Shown here piece after piece: positions 1 through 8,804 of a DNA stretch of 64,000 nucleotides. Numbering within the stretch: position 1 is the stretch's first letter; the number at the start of each line of letters is the position of its first letter. The translations under genes and the position numbers were made by a program. The DNA comes from Phormidesmis priestleyi Ana (GTDB lineage Bacteria; Cyanobacteriota; Cyanobacteriia; Phormidesmidales; Phormidesmidaceae), in contig LJZR01000011.1 of NCBI GenBank assembly GCA_001314865.1, positions 93,556-157,555 of the forward strand, read 5' to 3'. Under the pieces are notes generated by a model, which did no database searches, was not told the origin of the DNA, and saw nothing but the letters and a program-made list of their open reading frames with translations.

Positions 1-118
1 TTGCGGCCATGCGAAAGCGATGCTTGCCCAATTGGTATAGGATTTTCAGCACAGATGCGCATCTAGCGTATTAAACTGAATTTCTTGAGTTTTTAAGATG
101 GCCTAAGGGGTAAACGGT

Positions 119-2041
119 ATGAGTAGGCTTCAGACGGCAAGTACATTAGGCACTTCAGGAAAAATAGTCGGGAGTATCATGAGCCTTGCCGCTTTGCCGC
201 TATTGAGTGTGCTAGTGCCTCAAGCCAGTGCTCAAGCTGTGTCTGCACCTGTATGGTACTCAGCGCCAATAGCCTTGCCGTCGCCTGTCCCCCAGCCCAT
301 CTTCCGATCAGCTTCTCAGCCACTGAACATCGCGCAGTCGCAAATGCAGCCATCACCCGATAGTCTGTTCGTTGCCTATCCGCCTGCCGAGCATGAGACC
401 GTCGCGAGCCAAATATTTTTTATCGGCACGGCTGATCCAAACGCGCCCGTAACAATTAACGGAAACGTGATTGAAAATCGCAGCAGTGACGGACACTTTG
501 CACCGTCGCTGCCGTTGGAAATGGGCGAGAATACTTTTGTGCTTGCCCAAGGCGATCAGCGCGTGACGCTGATAATTAACCGCATTTCGATTGAGCCGCC
601 GCTGCCAGAGGGTATTGGATTTGCCGAAGGAACGCTCTCACCTGCGGTAGATATTGCACGGATGCCAGGTGAGCTAGTGTGTTTGAGCGTAGTGGCCTCC
701 CCTGATGCTCAGGTAACTGCCAAGCTTGCTTCCCAAACAATTGCATTAACGCCTCAAACTAGCGTCGATTTACCGCCCAATTCTTCAGTACTCACATCAC
801 AAACCGCTCCGGTAACGCTGAGTGCCACCGAGTATGCAGGCTGCACTCTGCCCACCGAACCGGGAAATTTGGGTGCGCCTACATTTACCTTGCAGGCGCA
901 GGGAGAAACCGTCACAGCTGAAGCGCTAGGCCAAGTCAGTATTCTCTCTCCAACAGACTTTCAGGTCGCTGAAGTGACCACTGAACAGGGCGTCGCGCGG
1001 ACTGGCCCTAGTACCAACTATTCACGTATCACGCCTTTACCCGCAGGTACTCGCGCGGCGATTACTGGACGCGAGGGCGAATGGTTAAGGCTCGACTACG
1101 GCGGTTGGATTAAAGAATCTGAAACAACTGTGAGTAGTGCCTCAGTGCCGCCTCACAGCATTATCCGTGGTATCAGCGCCAATCAAGTAGGCGACTGGAC
1201 AGAAGTGGTTTTCCCACTACAAACCCCTGTACCCGTGACTGTTCGCCAAGAAGAACAATCGCTTGCGCTGACGTTGCACAACACAACACCGCAAACTGAT
1301 ACCATCTATTTCTCCAACAATCCGGTGGTAGAAAGAATGGATTTTAATTCTGTTCTTCCAGATAGCGCTGAATATACTTTTCACTTTAAAGAACCGCAGC
1401 AGTGGGGCTATAAGCTGCGCTATGAGGGAACTAGCCTGATTCTGTCAATACGCCACGCGCCTAACAACAACAGTTTGCAAGGCACCACCATCCTCATTGA
1501 TCCAGGGCATGGCAGTGATGCTGACTTGGGCGCACGCGGCCCCACGGGTTATCCCGAAAAGGACGTGACTCTCATTGTGTCTAAGTTGTTGCGTGATGAG
1601 TTACAGGATCGGGGTGCTACCGTTGTGATGACTCGCGAAGGGGATGATGATCTGTTTCCGGCTGACCGCGTTGAGGTGATTGAGGCAACCGAGCCAACCT
1701 TAGCGCTGAGCGTTCACTACAATGCTTTGCCAGATGCGGGCGATGCACTAGGCCGCAGCGGTATCGGAACCTTTTGGTATCATCCGCAGGCCCATGGCTT
1801 GGCGAGCTTTTTGCACGATTATTTGGTTGATGCGTTAGGAAGAGAGTCTTATGGGGTGTATTGGAACAACTTAGCGCTGACTCGGCCTAATGTGACTCCT
1901 TCGGTTCTGTTGGAACTAGGGTTTATGATCAATCCTGAAGAGTTTGAATGGATTACCGATGAAGCGTCGCAAAAAAAGCTGGCAGCAACGCTGGCAGAAG
2001 GCGTTGAGGTTTGGCTGTCTCAGCAGCAGATTGAGCAGTAG
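119..2041 (+). CDS. N-acetylmuramoyl-L-alanine amidase (AmiC-like, SH3 + Amidase_3)
   Basis: Periplasmic zinc amidase that cuts the bond between N-acetylmuramic acid and the stem peptide; in cyanobacteria such enzymes act in septum splitting and cell-cell communication. A hydrophobic segment near residues 20-40 looks like a signal peptide. A bacterial SH3-like segment lies at about 280-340 (VARTGPSTNYSRITPL), then a beta-rich region, then the Amidase_3 catalytic domain from about 455 to the end. The zinc and catalytic motifs are all visible: DPGHG near 462, the Glu of YPEKDV, SVHYN near 531 and LLELGF near 597. AAGGGG lies 9 bases before the ATG. The stop codon sits in a small direct repeat (AGATTGAGCAGT) that continues past the gene. 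Family assignment is firm; the exact amiA/B/C label is not. Confidence 0.9.
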   Translation: MSRLQTASTLGTSGKIVGSIMSLAALPLLSVLVPQASAQAVSAPVWYSAPIALPSPVPQPIFRSASQPLNIAQSQMQPSPDSLFVAYPPAEHETVASQIFFIGTADPNAPVTINGNVIENRSSDGHFAPSLPLEMGENTFVLAQGDQRVTLIINRISIEPPLPEGIGFAEGTLSPAVDIARMPGELVCLSVVASPDAQVTAKLASQTIALTPQTSVDLPPNSSVLTSQTAPVTLSATEYAGCTLPTEPGNLGAPTFTLQAQGETVTAEALGQVSILSPTDFQVAEVTTEQGVARTGPSTNYSRITPLPAGTRAAITGREGEWLRLDYGGWIKESETTVSSASVPPHSIIRGISANQVGDWTEVVFPLQTPVPVTVRQEEQSLALTLHNTTPQTDTIYFSNNPVVERMDFNSVLPDSAEYTFHFKEPQQWGYKLRYEGTSLILSIRHAPNNNSLQGTTILIDPGHGSDADLGARGPTGYPEKDVTLIVSKLLRDELQDRGATVVMTREGDDDLFPADRVEVIEATEPTLALSVHYNALPDAGDALGRSGIGTFWYHPQAHGLASFLHDYLVDALGRESYGVYWNNLALTRPNVTPSVLLELGFMINPEEFEWITDEASQKKLAATLAEGVEVWLSQQQIEQ

Positions 2042-2179
2042 ATTGAGCAGTAGATCGGACAGCAGATTGAGCAGCGTGGCAGCAGGCCATGACTCACAGC
2101 TCATTTACGCATGAGCATCCGGCTGTTGCCCATCGCGTTGTTCATGCTCTGTCAGCTGCCATATCTACCAACGCTGTAT

Positions 2180-2803
2180 TTAGCGGCTAAGCCACGCGAT
2201 CGCCTCTCGAATCCAGGCTTCGGTATCCTTGCTTTTGCTCAGGGCAGTGCTGCTGCCTACTGCAACCAAGGCTTTACTGATTTCGCTGTTGGTATAGCCC
2301 AGGGCCATCAGCATCATCTCGACATCTTCTTGTACGCCAGATATTGGCCCACCTGTAGGGGCAATCAGTCCAGAATGCTGCCGCCATTCGCTTAACTTTG
2401 TCTTGAGCTCTAAAATGATCCGCTCAGCTGTTTTGTTCCCCACCCCTGGGGTTTGCGAGAGCACCCTCGCATTGCCATTGACAACTGATTGAATTAGTTC
2501 ATTGATCCCCAGCGTATCCAGCAGGGCCATGCCCATTTGAGGCCCAATCCCGCTGACCGAAATCAATAGCCGAAACACATCGCGCTCAGCTCTACTGCTG
2601 AAGCCAAACAGCACCTGTAAGTCTTCACGGCTTTGCAAATGGGTGAAAATTTGAACGGGATCGCCAACAGGGGGCAGCTCGCTGAGCGATCGCGGATTAA
2701 CTTGCATATCGTAGCCAACGCCGCCTGCATCTACGGTTAGAATGACTCGACCGTTTGGCAGCTTTTGGCTATCCGCCAAGAACCCTTTGATATAGCCAAT
2801 CAT
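2180..2803 (-). CDS. ruvA: Holliday junction branch migration protein RuvA
   Basis: RuvA binds four-way junctions as a tetramer and loads the RuvB motor. The protein starts MIGYIKGFL, has the OB-fold N-terminus, a helix-hairpin-helix core (VSGIGPQMGMALL near 80-95 and TPGVGNKTAERI near 115-130) and a small C-terminal domain that would contact RuvB. The 207-residue length is normal. It is the last gene of a minus-strand series coaD, cdv3-like, ruvA; only 13 bases separate it from the gene upstream, so co-transcription is likely. No ruvB is seen in the window, which is usual for cyanobacteria. Confidence 0.95.
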   Translation of the reverse strand: MIGYIKGFLADSQKLPNGRVILTVDAGGVGYDMQVNPRSLSELPPVGDPVQIFTHLQSREDLQVLFGFSSRAERDVFRLLISVSGIGPQMGMALLDTLGINELIQSVVNGNARVLSQTPGVGNKTAERIILELKTKLSEWRQHSGLIAPTGGPISGVQEDVEMMLMALGYTNSEISKALVAVGSSTALSKSKDTEAWIREAIAWLSR

Positions 2804-2816
2804 GAGATGTAGTCAA

Positions 2817-3608
2817 TCATAAACGCGGACGAGGGTTACGCGTATCTGGCGCAGAAAGGCGATCTTGCAGCGGTTGGCGAGGGCTGGTCGCTTCGCGGCG
2901 GCTAACGATGGGATTGTTCTGCAAACCACCACCACCCGTCATACCACCGGGTCTAACACTGCCAGTCGTGGGGTTAATTCGTTGAGGAGAGCTCGTGTTT
3001 TCAATATCGAGTGACTGGCCGCCCTGAATTTTTTGGCGTCCGTTGCGCAACACATGCAGCATCTCCATAAACTGCCGTTCCATGTTTTCTAGCACCTGGT
3101 CGGCGTAGGTATCGGCATCTTCCTGGATAGTCTTGGCTTCAGTGACGGTGCGCGTGCGGGTTTCTTCCCATTCCTGACGAGCTTGAGATTGTAGCTGCTC
3201 AATTTCGTTTAGAGTTTGCGATCGCAAAGCTTCACATTCTTGCTCAGTCTGGCTTCTGAGCATTGCCGCTTGAGCCTCAGCCTGCCGAATAATCGACATC
3301 TCATTGAGGATAGTCGCCGCCTGTTTTTCAGCTGCCGTTACAATTTCCTGGGCATATTGCTCTGCCTCCAGCAAAATTTCTTCGCGCTGCTGCACAATTT
3401 GGACGGACTCTTGTACCGCCGCAGGCAAGTTCACCCGCACCACATCTAGCTGGTCAAGCAATTCATCTTCCGAGATCACAGTTTTCCCAGAGAGCGGCAC
3501 TCTAGGGCTTTCAAGCACAATCTCTTCAATCCGATCCAGCTCTTGCTGAATATTGAAGCGCTCAGGTGCAGAATCTTTGTAGTAATCGCCAGTTGCAGGA
3601 GTGTTCAC
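2817..3608 (-). CDS. DivIVA-like coiled-coil protein, probable Cdv3 homologue
   Basis: A 263-residue protein with one long coiled coil (about 65-190, heptad-like runs rich in Glu, Gln and Ala) and a Gly/Pro/Arg-rich, probably disordered tail (205-263). In cyanobacteria a gene of this kind beside coaD encodes the DivIVA-like cell-division factor Cdv3; that link is from memory of gene order and general architecture, not an alignment. The start codon appears to be GTG with no clear ribosome binding site. It sits between coaD (49 bases upstream) and ruvA (13 bases downstream) on the same strand. It would act in the cytoplasm at the division site if the identification holds. Confidence 0.65.
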   Translation of the reverse strand: MNTPATGDYYKDSAPERFNIQQELDRIEEIVLESPRVPLSGKTVISEDELLDQLDVVRVNLPAAVQESVQIVQQREEILLEAEQYAQEIVTAAEKQAATILNEMSIIRQAEAQAAMLRSQTEQECEALRSQTLNEIEQLQSQARQEWEETRTRTVTEAKTIQEDADTYADQVLENMERQFMEMLHVLRNGRQKIQGGQSLDIENTSSPQRINPTTGSVRPGGMTGGGGLQNNPIVSRREATSPRQPLQDRLSAPDTRNPRPRL

Positions 3609-3657
3609 AAAAAGGTTGGGTTGAGATTTCCAGAAGGAGTGATATCCCTATTATTAT

Positions 3658-4143
3658 TCAAGAATGGCTTTTGCCATAACATTTCTCAATATCTAATGCC
3701 ACATGCTGTGGAACTAAATGGTTGATAGGGCCGCCAAACTTAGCAATTTCCTTCACTAAACTACTGCTCAAAAAGCCGTATTCCGTAGAGGTTGCCAAAA
3801 AAACAGTCTCTATTTCGTCAGATAAGGTTTTATTAGTATGCGCCATCTGTAGCTCTTTCTCAAAATCAGAAAGTACCCGCAGCCCTCTTAACAGAACCTT
3901 AGCCTGACGAGCCTCAGCATATGTGACGGTAAGCCCGTCGAAGCTATCTATTTCTACATTCGTTAGATGATGAGTCGTCTTTTTAATCTGGGCAATTCTT
4001 TGTTCAACGGTAAATAGCGGGTTTTTGGTCGGGTTTCGAGAAACAACGACAATCACCCGGTCGTAGAGCTTGCTACCCCGAGTAATGATATCAAAATGAC
4101 CCAGCGTAATGGGATCAAAGCTGCCGGGGTAAATTGCAATCAT
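3658..4143 (-). CDS. coaD: Phosphopantetheine adenylyltransferase
   Basis: CoaD transfers AMP from ATP to 4'-phosphopantetheine, the penultimate step of coenzyme A synthesis. The nucleotidyltransferase motif [14 protein letters not shown] is at residues 7-20 (T/HxGH type), the substrate-contacting RGLR segment is near 88, and the late ISSxxVK-type motif appears as [10 protein letters not shown]. Length (161 residues) is that of the family. It is first in the apparent minus-strand operon with the cdv3-like gene and ruvA; an essential metabolic gene next to a division gene is a common cyanobacterial arrangement. Confidence 0.96.
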   Translation of the reverse strand: MIAIYPGSFDPITLGHFDIITRGSKLYDRVIVVVSRNPTKNPLFTVEQRIAQIKKTTHHLTNVEIDSFDGLTVTYAEARQAKVLLRGLRVLSDFEKELQMAHTNKTLSDEIETVFLATSTEYGFLSSSLVKEIAKFGGPINHLVPQHVALDIEKCYGKSHS

Positions 4144-4264
4144 TATTCATTTACTCTACACATCCTTAAAAATAAAGCGTATCAGCTAGAACGGGTCAGA
4201 ATTCACCATTCCCCTCACTCATTTATCATGAAAGGGTTCTGTAGATACTATAAGTAGATAACCC

Positions 4265-4570
4265 ATGACCCGAGCTGTTCTCAAGTTTTCATCAGAAGAC
4301 TGCGGCATTTGCCACAAGATGGCTTTTTACGATGAAAAAGTTGCTAAGGAGTTAGATTTGGCCTTTGTAGACATTAAAATGCAGGATACTAAGACCTACC
4401 GCAAATACCGAAAAATCTTACTGACGCAATATCCTGATAAGGCTGATATGGGTTGGCCCACCTATATTATTTGCGACGATCCAGAAGGCGACTTCAAAGT
4501 CGTTGGCGAGGTCAAAGGAGGCCATCCTAAGGGCGAATTTCGACAGCGCTTGCAAGCAGCCATTAGCTAG
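4265..4570 (+). CDS. Thioredoxin-like protein with CGIC active site
   Basis: A 101-residue thioredoxin-fold protein. The redox motif Cys13-Gly-Ile-Cys16 lies very close to the N-terminus, and the cis-proline loop appears as GWPTYII near 68. CGIC differs from the classical CGPC, so redox potential and partners probably differ from housekeeping thioredoxins. There is no signal peptide, so it should be cytoplasmic. It stands alone, convergent with psaK, with a strong hairpin between the two. It is a short thioredoxin-like protein of a kind common in cyanobacteria; the partner is unknown. Confidence 0.8.
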   Translation: MTRAVLKFSSEDCGICHKMAFYDEKVAKELDLAFVDIKMQDTKTYRKYRKILLTQYPDKADMGWPTYIICDDPEGDFKVVGEVKGGHPKGEFRQRLQAAIS

Positions 4571-4661
4571 CACCGTTGCTTAATGTTTGCTTGATGTTTG
4601 CCGTAAGCTGTCATGCTGCCGTAGCTTCTATGCCGACACGCTATACTTGCTGACGCTTTGA

Positions 4662-4710
4662 CACAGCAAATGCCTGTATCCCAACCCTCTGGATACAGGC
4701 ATTTGTGTGG
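4662..4710. terminator. Long perfect hairpin between thioredoxin-like gene and psaK
   Basis: CAAATGCCTGTATCC (4667-4681) and its exact reverse complement (4691-4705) enclose a 9-base loop. Four more pairs (CACA/TGTG) extend the stem past one bulged G. It lies between convergent genes, where a bidirectional terminator is expected. No clear U-run follows on either strand, so Rho-independent function is inferred from stem strength and position only. Confidence 0.6.
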
Positions 4711-4847
4711 CTAAAGGGAAAAACTCAAGAACGACGGTTAGGCACTAACAGTCAGGCATTAGCAGTCAGCCTCTAACCTAACAGCCAGGCTGCTATGGGT
4801 TCAAGCACTAGTGTGTGACTAGCGTAAGGGTAAGACTAGCGTATGAA

Positions 4848-5114
4848 CTAAAGAACACCGATGTTGGCCAAGCCCAGAATGGCACCTGCGCCAATTGCAT
4901 GGCCCAAGCTAGTAACTGCCAACAGAGCCGGTAACCCTAGCCCTAAAAATACGCCGGGAGCAGGACCAGCATCAGGAATTTGAATAACTTGCTTACCAAT
5001 GAAAAATGCAAGCACGTTGCAAATAATCATTACGATGGCAACGTTAGGGCCCCATTCTACAGTCGTTGGAACAAATCCAGTAGCAGCTAGCATAGGCAAC
5101 ATCGATGTCAACAT
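4848..5114 (-). CDS. psaK: Photosystem I reaction centre subunit PsaK (subunit X)
   Basis: A small two-helix thylakoid membrane protein at the edge of photosystem I, which helps bind peripheral chlorophyll and stabilise antenna contacts. The first hydrophobic helix is VAIVMIICNVLAFFIG, a short Gly/Pro-rich loop follows, and the second helix leads to the typical end SLGHAIGAGAILGLANIGVL. I start it at the ATG at 5114 (88 residues); a TTG 21 bases further upstream is open but adds only a charged extension, and AGAGAGAGAATC just before the ATG can serve as the ribosome binding site. It is monocistronic and convergent with the thioredoxin-like gene. Confidence 0.92.
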   Translation of the reverse strand: MLTSMLPMLAATGFVPTTVEWGPNVAIVMIICNVLAFFIGKQVIQIPDAGPAPGVFLGLGLPALLAVTSLGHAIGAGAILGLANIGVL

Positions 5115-5326
5115 TGATTCTCTCTCTCTAAACAATTAAGGATCATTGAAACACAGCATCAGCAGCTTCTAGAAAAAAGTGGCTGATGATTCATCTTTTA
5201 TGATGATGGAGATCTAGATGTCGAATCGGAAGGGCTTCGTTGTAAGAATTAACACTCAATTGCAAGAATTAATATTTAGCTTGTTACTTGAGTCTGGATA
5301 TTTAGCTGGATATCTAGCGGGGCTCG

Positions 5327-5378
5327 CCGGTTGTAGAGGCCGGTTGTAGAGGTCGGTCGTAGAGACTGGTTGTAAAGA
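5327..5378. repeat. 13-bp tandem repeat, four copies
   Basis: Four consecutive 13-bp units based on CCGGTTGTAGAGG. The first two are identical and the last two carry a few substitutions. The array ends 22 bases before the 138-residue protein at 5401, so it would lie in that gene's leader. Confidence 0.85.
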
Positions 5379-5400
5379 TAATCAAATTAGGAGATGCGCA

Positions 5401-5817
5401 ATGGTTCGAGGGCTAATGTGGCTGCCATTACTGGCAATATTTATTGGCTTGGCTTGGGCGGGGTGGAACGAGTACCGAAAGTTAGAGGCTTATAAGGTGT
5501 GGGCGCAGCCTTTTGAACGAGCGAAGTACGATATCTATGCAGCGTTGGGTCAGCAAGGCGATGTTTTGACTTGGGGCATCCCGAGCCGTCAGGGTGTGCT
5601 TGAGGCCAGTAGCCTGAACCTGACTGAAGTAAAAAAAGCCGTGATGGAAGTGAATGCTAAGCCCGCTAATCCGGCTGACTTGCCTTCCAAGGGACGCTTT
5701 TCACTGGGCTTTACGCTCGCTGATGGCCGCCATCTGAGGATTCCATTTGTCGATGGGGAAATGGCGGCCCAATGGCTAGCTTTTTTAAGAAAACAATGGG
5801 ATTTGCCTGAGATCTAA
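5401..5817 (+). CDS. Conserved hypothetical protein, single N-terminal membrane anchor
   Basis: 138 residues. One hydrophobic segment at about 4-21 (MWLPLLAIFIGLAWAGW) is followed by a soluble, mixed alpha/beta region with no catalytic motif I recognise. The arrangement predicts an inner- or thylakoid-membrane anchored protein whose body faces one compartment. A purine-rich GGAGATGCGCA run lies directly before the ATG. It is followed by a 385-bp gap before ftsQ and shows no operon partner. I do not recognise the family. Confidence 0.7.
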   Translation: MVRGLMWLPLLAIFIGLAWAGWNEYRKLEAYKVWAQPFERAKYDIYAALGQQGDVLTWGIPSRQGVLEASSLNLTEVKKAVMEVNAKPANPADLPSKGRFSLGFTLADGRHLRIPFVDGEMAAQWLAFLRKQWDLPEI

Positions 5818-6202
5818 AGGCGTTCGTGGTTGTGCTTGAGTTCTCAAGTCCTGATGTCTAAACGGAATTTTGGGGTTCGGACGGTCAATTGCTCAGGGGG
5901 TGTATTAGTATCTATGAATCTTGGATGGAATCTTTGGATGTAGTCCGTACTGAGTTGTATCAATTTTGATTAGTTCTATGGCGAAATGGGTAGCCTGCTC
6001 AGTATTTATTGAGCGTTCTATTTGTTAAGTCGTTTTAAGTTGAGCGTTTGTTGATGAAATCCTTTAAACGCTGGCTGGTTCTAATTTTTTGATCGTTTGT
6101 GATCTGTAAGTTCACAAAACACAATTTGGATAAAACCACTAAGCACTACACAACTAAGTACTACACATAAGTATTCGTTGCATCATCTTTGACCCTGCTC
6201 TT
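5818..6202. other. Gap without a gene (upstream of ftsQ)
   Basis: 385 bases with no supportable reading frame. AT-rich near its 3' end, with TTGGATAAAACC about 75 bases before ftsQ as a loose -10-like element. No hairpin or repeat stands out. Confidence 0.6.
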
Positions 6203-7090
6203 ATGTCTTCTTCTCCATACCGTTCTCCATCGTCTCAAGAACTGGCCCGTCGCAGACAGTACCTTAAAGAGAAGCGTCGTTTTACCTTTTATAGGACTGC
6301 CTGGCGCGCGATCGCAATGCTAGGATTTACGGCTGGCATTCTCTGGGTGGCTCGATCCCCGATATGGCTGATTCGCAGTGCCGAACAAATCGTGGTGAGT
6401 GACAATCAAATACTGTCAGATGAGAATATTCAGGCGCTGTTGCCAGTACCCTATCCTCAATCGCTGCTTCAAGTTCAGCCTGATGATCTGGCTCAAAGCC
6501 TAGAAACTTATAAGCCCATTGAAAGTGCTCTCGTCAGTCGGCGGCTGTTGCCACCAGGGCTACATGTGCGCGTTCGTGAGCGCGTGCCCGTGGCGCTTGC
6601 CGTGCCCGATACTACTCGGCCACTCAAGGCGATTTCCAACCAGCCTGAACCCTTCAGGGAGCCAGGACTAATTGACGCGCAGGGTTACTGGATGCCGCGC
6701 AATAGCTTTCAAGAACTGGGCGCAATGACTCATTCACCGCCGCTGACGGTTAAGGGCATGCAGGCGAGCAACCGATCATCGTGGCAGTCGATGTATGTTA
6801 GCTTGCAGCGATCGCCTGTAAAAATCACGGCTGTTGATTGGACTCAGCCTAGCAATGTGGTATTACAAAGCGAATTGGGGGAGGTACATATTGGGCCATA
6901 TGGCCGAAACTTTGAGGCACAGCTGGCTGCTTTGGACAAGATGCGATCGCTAGGCTCTAAAGTAAATCCTGAAAAGGTTGCCTTTATTGACTTACAAAAT
7001 CCTGACAATCCTGTCATTGAGATATTGCAAGCGAATAATCAGTCGTCGGCAGAGTCGTCGGCAGAGTCGTCGGCAGAACAGTTGCCATAA
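6203..7090 (+). CDS. ftsQ: Cell division protein FtsQ
   Basis: Bitopic division protein linking early and late septal components. A basic cytoplasmic N-terminus (1-34, RRRQYLKEKRR), one membrane helix (about 35-55) and a POTRA-type domain from about 60 (SAEQIVVSDNQILSDE, then RRLLPPGLHVRVRERVPVALA) match the family. The 295-residue length is normal. The C-terminus carries an in-frame 12-bp tandem repeat encoding SSAE three times (7043-7078), absent from typical FtsQ as far as I know. It precedes ftsZ, as in other cyanobacteria, but a 462-bp leader separates them. Confidence 0.9.
   Translation: MSSSPYRSPSSQELARRRQYLKEKRRFTFYRTAWRAIAMLGFTAGILWVARSPIWLIRSAEQIVVSDNQILSDENIQALLPVPYPQSLLQVQPDDLAQSLETYKPIESALVSRRLLPPGLHVRVRERVPVALAVPDTTRPLKAISNQPEPFREPGLIDAQGYWMPRNSFQELGAMTHSPPLTVKGMQASNRSSWQSMYVSLQRSPVKITAVDWTQPSNVVLQSELGEVHIGPYGRNFEAQLAALDKMRSLGSKVNPEKVAFIDLQNPDNPVIEILQANNQSSAESSAESSAEQLP
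7043..7078 (+). repeat. In-frame 12-bp tandem repeat at the ftsQ 3' end
   Basis: Three copies of TCGTCGGCAGAG, the last with one substitution, encoding SSAE units in the C-terminal tail of FtsQ just before the stop. Confidence 0.85.
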
Positions 7091-7552
7091 TTTAGGCTCC
7101 TACAATTAGGCCGCTACAGCTTAGGCCGCAGTTCAAATGCCATATTCTGAGCGGCTTCTGAGCGATTTCTGAGCAGTATATTCAAGCGACAGCTAAGACA
7201 ACGATTGAAAAAATAATTCAAAGGGTCATTTAAGCAGTCATTACTCATGACAGTAAAACAGGTCGCTAAACATCTTAGAGAGAAACGACTTGCTAAGCGC
7301 AGGGTTTTGCTTTTTTAGCAAGTTCCCCTATAGTTGATTCAATCAATCTTAAAGTGATGCATAAAAGCCTGCCACAGATAGGGTTAAGAGGCATTTTTCT
7401 TCGAATAGTCAATATTTTTGTATTGTCTACAGAAGTAAGGGGCTACTTTACACTTTATAATTCTTCATTGAAGAACTTTTCGGCATCCCGCTTCATCCAG
7501 CGCTTCCCTTCCATACATATATCCTCCCACATCAATATCATCAGCCCGCCCT
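7091..7552. other. ftsQ-ftsZ intergenic leader with inverted repeat
   Basis: 462 bases with no convincing gene; an open frame at 7354-7626 overlaps the ftsZ start out of frame and looks spurious. A perfect 9-bp inverted repeat, ACTTGCTAA (7288-7296) and TTAGCAAGT (7315-7323), brackets an 18-base loop that ends in a T-run. It could be an attenuator or protein-binding site in the ftsZ leader. Confidence 0.55.
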
Positions 7553-8797
7553 ATGAACAACGCATCCCTTCATACAAATTCTTATGCGAACGATGGGTCA
7601 GATGTAAAAACGACTGCTTCGAGTAATAATGGCAATGCACTGTCAGCGGAGAGGCCGATGAGCGATATTATCCCGAGTAGCGTCGCCAAGATTAAGGTCA
7701 TTGGGGTCGGCGGTGGTGGCTGTAACGCAGTCAACCGAATGATCGATACGGGACTGTCCGGTATTGAATTTTGGACAGTTAACACCGATGCGCAGGCGTT
7801 GACCTACTCTTCTACTACCAATGCAATGCAGCTGGGGCAAAAGCTCACGCGCGGATTGGGAGCTGGAGGAAACCCTTCTATTGGGCAAAAAGCCGCTGAA
7901 GAATCACGCGACGAAATTTTTCAGGCAGTCGAAGGCTCTGACTTGGTCTTTATTACCGCAGGTATGGGCGGCGGCACCGGCACAGGCGCGGCTCCGGTTG
8001 TGGCTGAGGCCGCTAAAGAAGCTGGCGCACTGACGGTGGGTGTGGTGACTCGCCCATTTACCTTTGAGGGGCGTCGTCGGACTGCCCAGGCAGAAAGTGG
8101 AATTGCCGCGTTGCAAGCCAGTGTTGATACACTCATTATTATTCCAAACGATAAGCTGCTCTCTGTGATTTCTGAGCAGACGCCTGTACAAGAAGCTTTT
8201 AGAGTTGCAGACGATATCTTGCGGCAGGGTGTACAGGGTATTTCAGATATTATTACGATTTCTGGTTTGGTGAATGTTGACTTTGCAGATGTCAGAGCAG
8301 TGATGGCTGATGCGGGCTCGGCGCTGATGGGCATTGGCGTGGGCTCTGGCAAGTCTCGGGCTCGGGAAGCGGCGATCGCAGCTACCTCTTCACCCCTACT
8401 TGAAACCTCTATTGATGGCGCAGGTGGCGTTGTATTCAACATCACAGGCGGCAGCGACCTCACCCTGCATGAAGTCAATCAGGCGGCTGAGATCATCTAT
8501 GAAGCGGTTGATCCCAACGCCAATATCATCTTTGGTGCAGTGATTGATGATCGCCTTCAAGGTGAAATTCGCATTACTGTGATTGCCACGGGCTTTAGCG
8601 GTGATGCTCGCAGCATTCCTTCTATGACTGCCAGCCGAGTTACCCCAATGTCTCGGCCAAGCGAAGGGGGTGGAGCCTTTGATAGCCCATCGGGCGGCTC
8701 CTCTAGCGAAGGCAGTGCAGGTGAATCGACCAATCAGCCAGTGATTTCGCCTAATCTAGACATTCCTGAATTTTTGCAGCGTCGTCGCAATCGGTAA
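7553..8797 (+). CDS. ftsZ: Cell division GTPase FtsZ
   Basis: Tubulin-like GTPase that assembles the Z ring. After a variable 45-residue N-terminal extension (a cyanobacterial trait) come the nucleotide-binding start [17 protein letters not shown] and the tubulin signature [10 protein letters not shown] near residue 140, then the T7 loop region [15 protein letters not shown] Ser/Gly-rich linker (about 355-400) leads to the conserved C-terminal peptide [12 protein letters not shown] that binds partner proteins. Length 414. The thiD start follows after 7 bases, so the two are probably co-transcribed. Confidence 0.98.
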   Translation: MNNASLHTNSYANDGSDVKTTASSNNGNALSAERPMSDIIPSSVAKIKVIGVGGGGCNAVNRMIDTGLSGIEFWTVNTDAQALTYSSTTNAMQLGQKLTRGLGAGGNPSIGQKAAEESRDEIFQAVEGSDLVFITAGMGGGTGTGAAPVVAEAAKEAGALTVGVVTRPFTFEGRRRTAQAESGIAALQASVDTLIIIPNDKLLSVISEQTPVQEAFRVADDILRQGVQGISDIITISGLVNVDFADVRAVMADAGSALMGIGVGSGKSRAREAAIAATSSPLLETSIDGAGGVVFNITGGSDLTLHEVNQAAEIIYEAVDPNANIIFGAVIDDRLQGEIRITVIATGFSGDARSIPSMTASRVTPMSRPSEGGGAFDSPSGGSSSEGSAGESTNQPVISPNLDIPEFLQRRRNR

Positions 8798-8804
8798 TTT
8801 TTAG

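Noticed and set aside
7354..7626. 90-codon frame before and over the ftsZ start
   Set aside because: Overlaps ftsZ out of frame by over 70 bases and has low-complexity, leader-like composition.
7904..8478. Long minus-strand frames inside ftsZ
   Set aside because: Antisense shadows of a strongly biased coding sequence.
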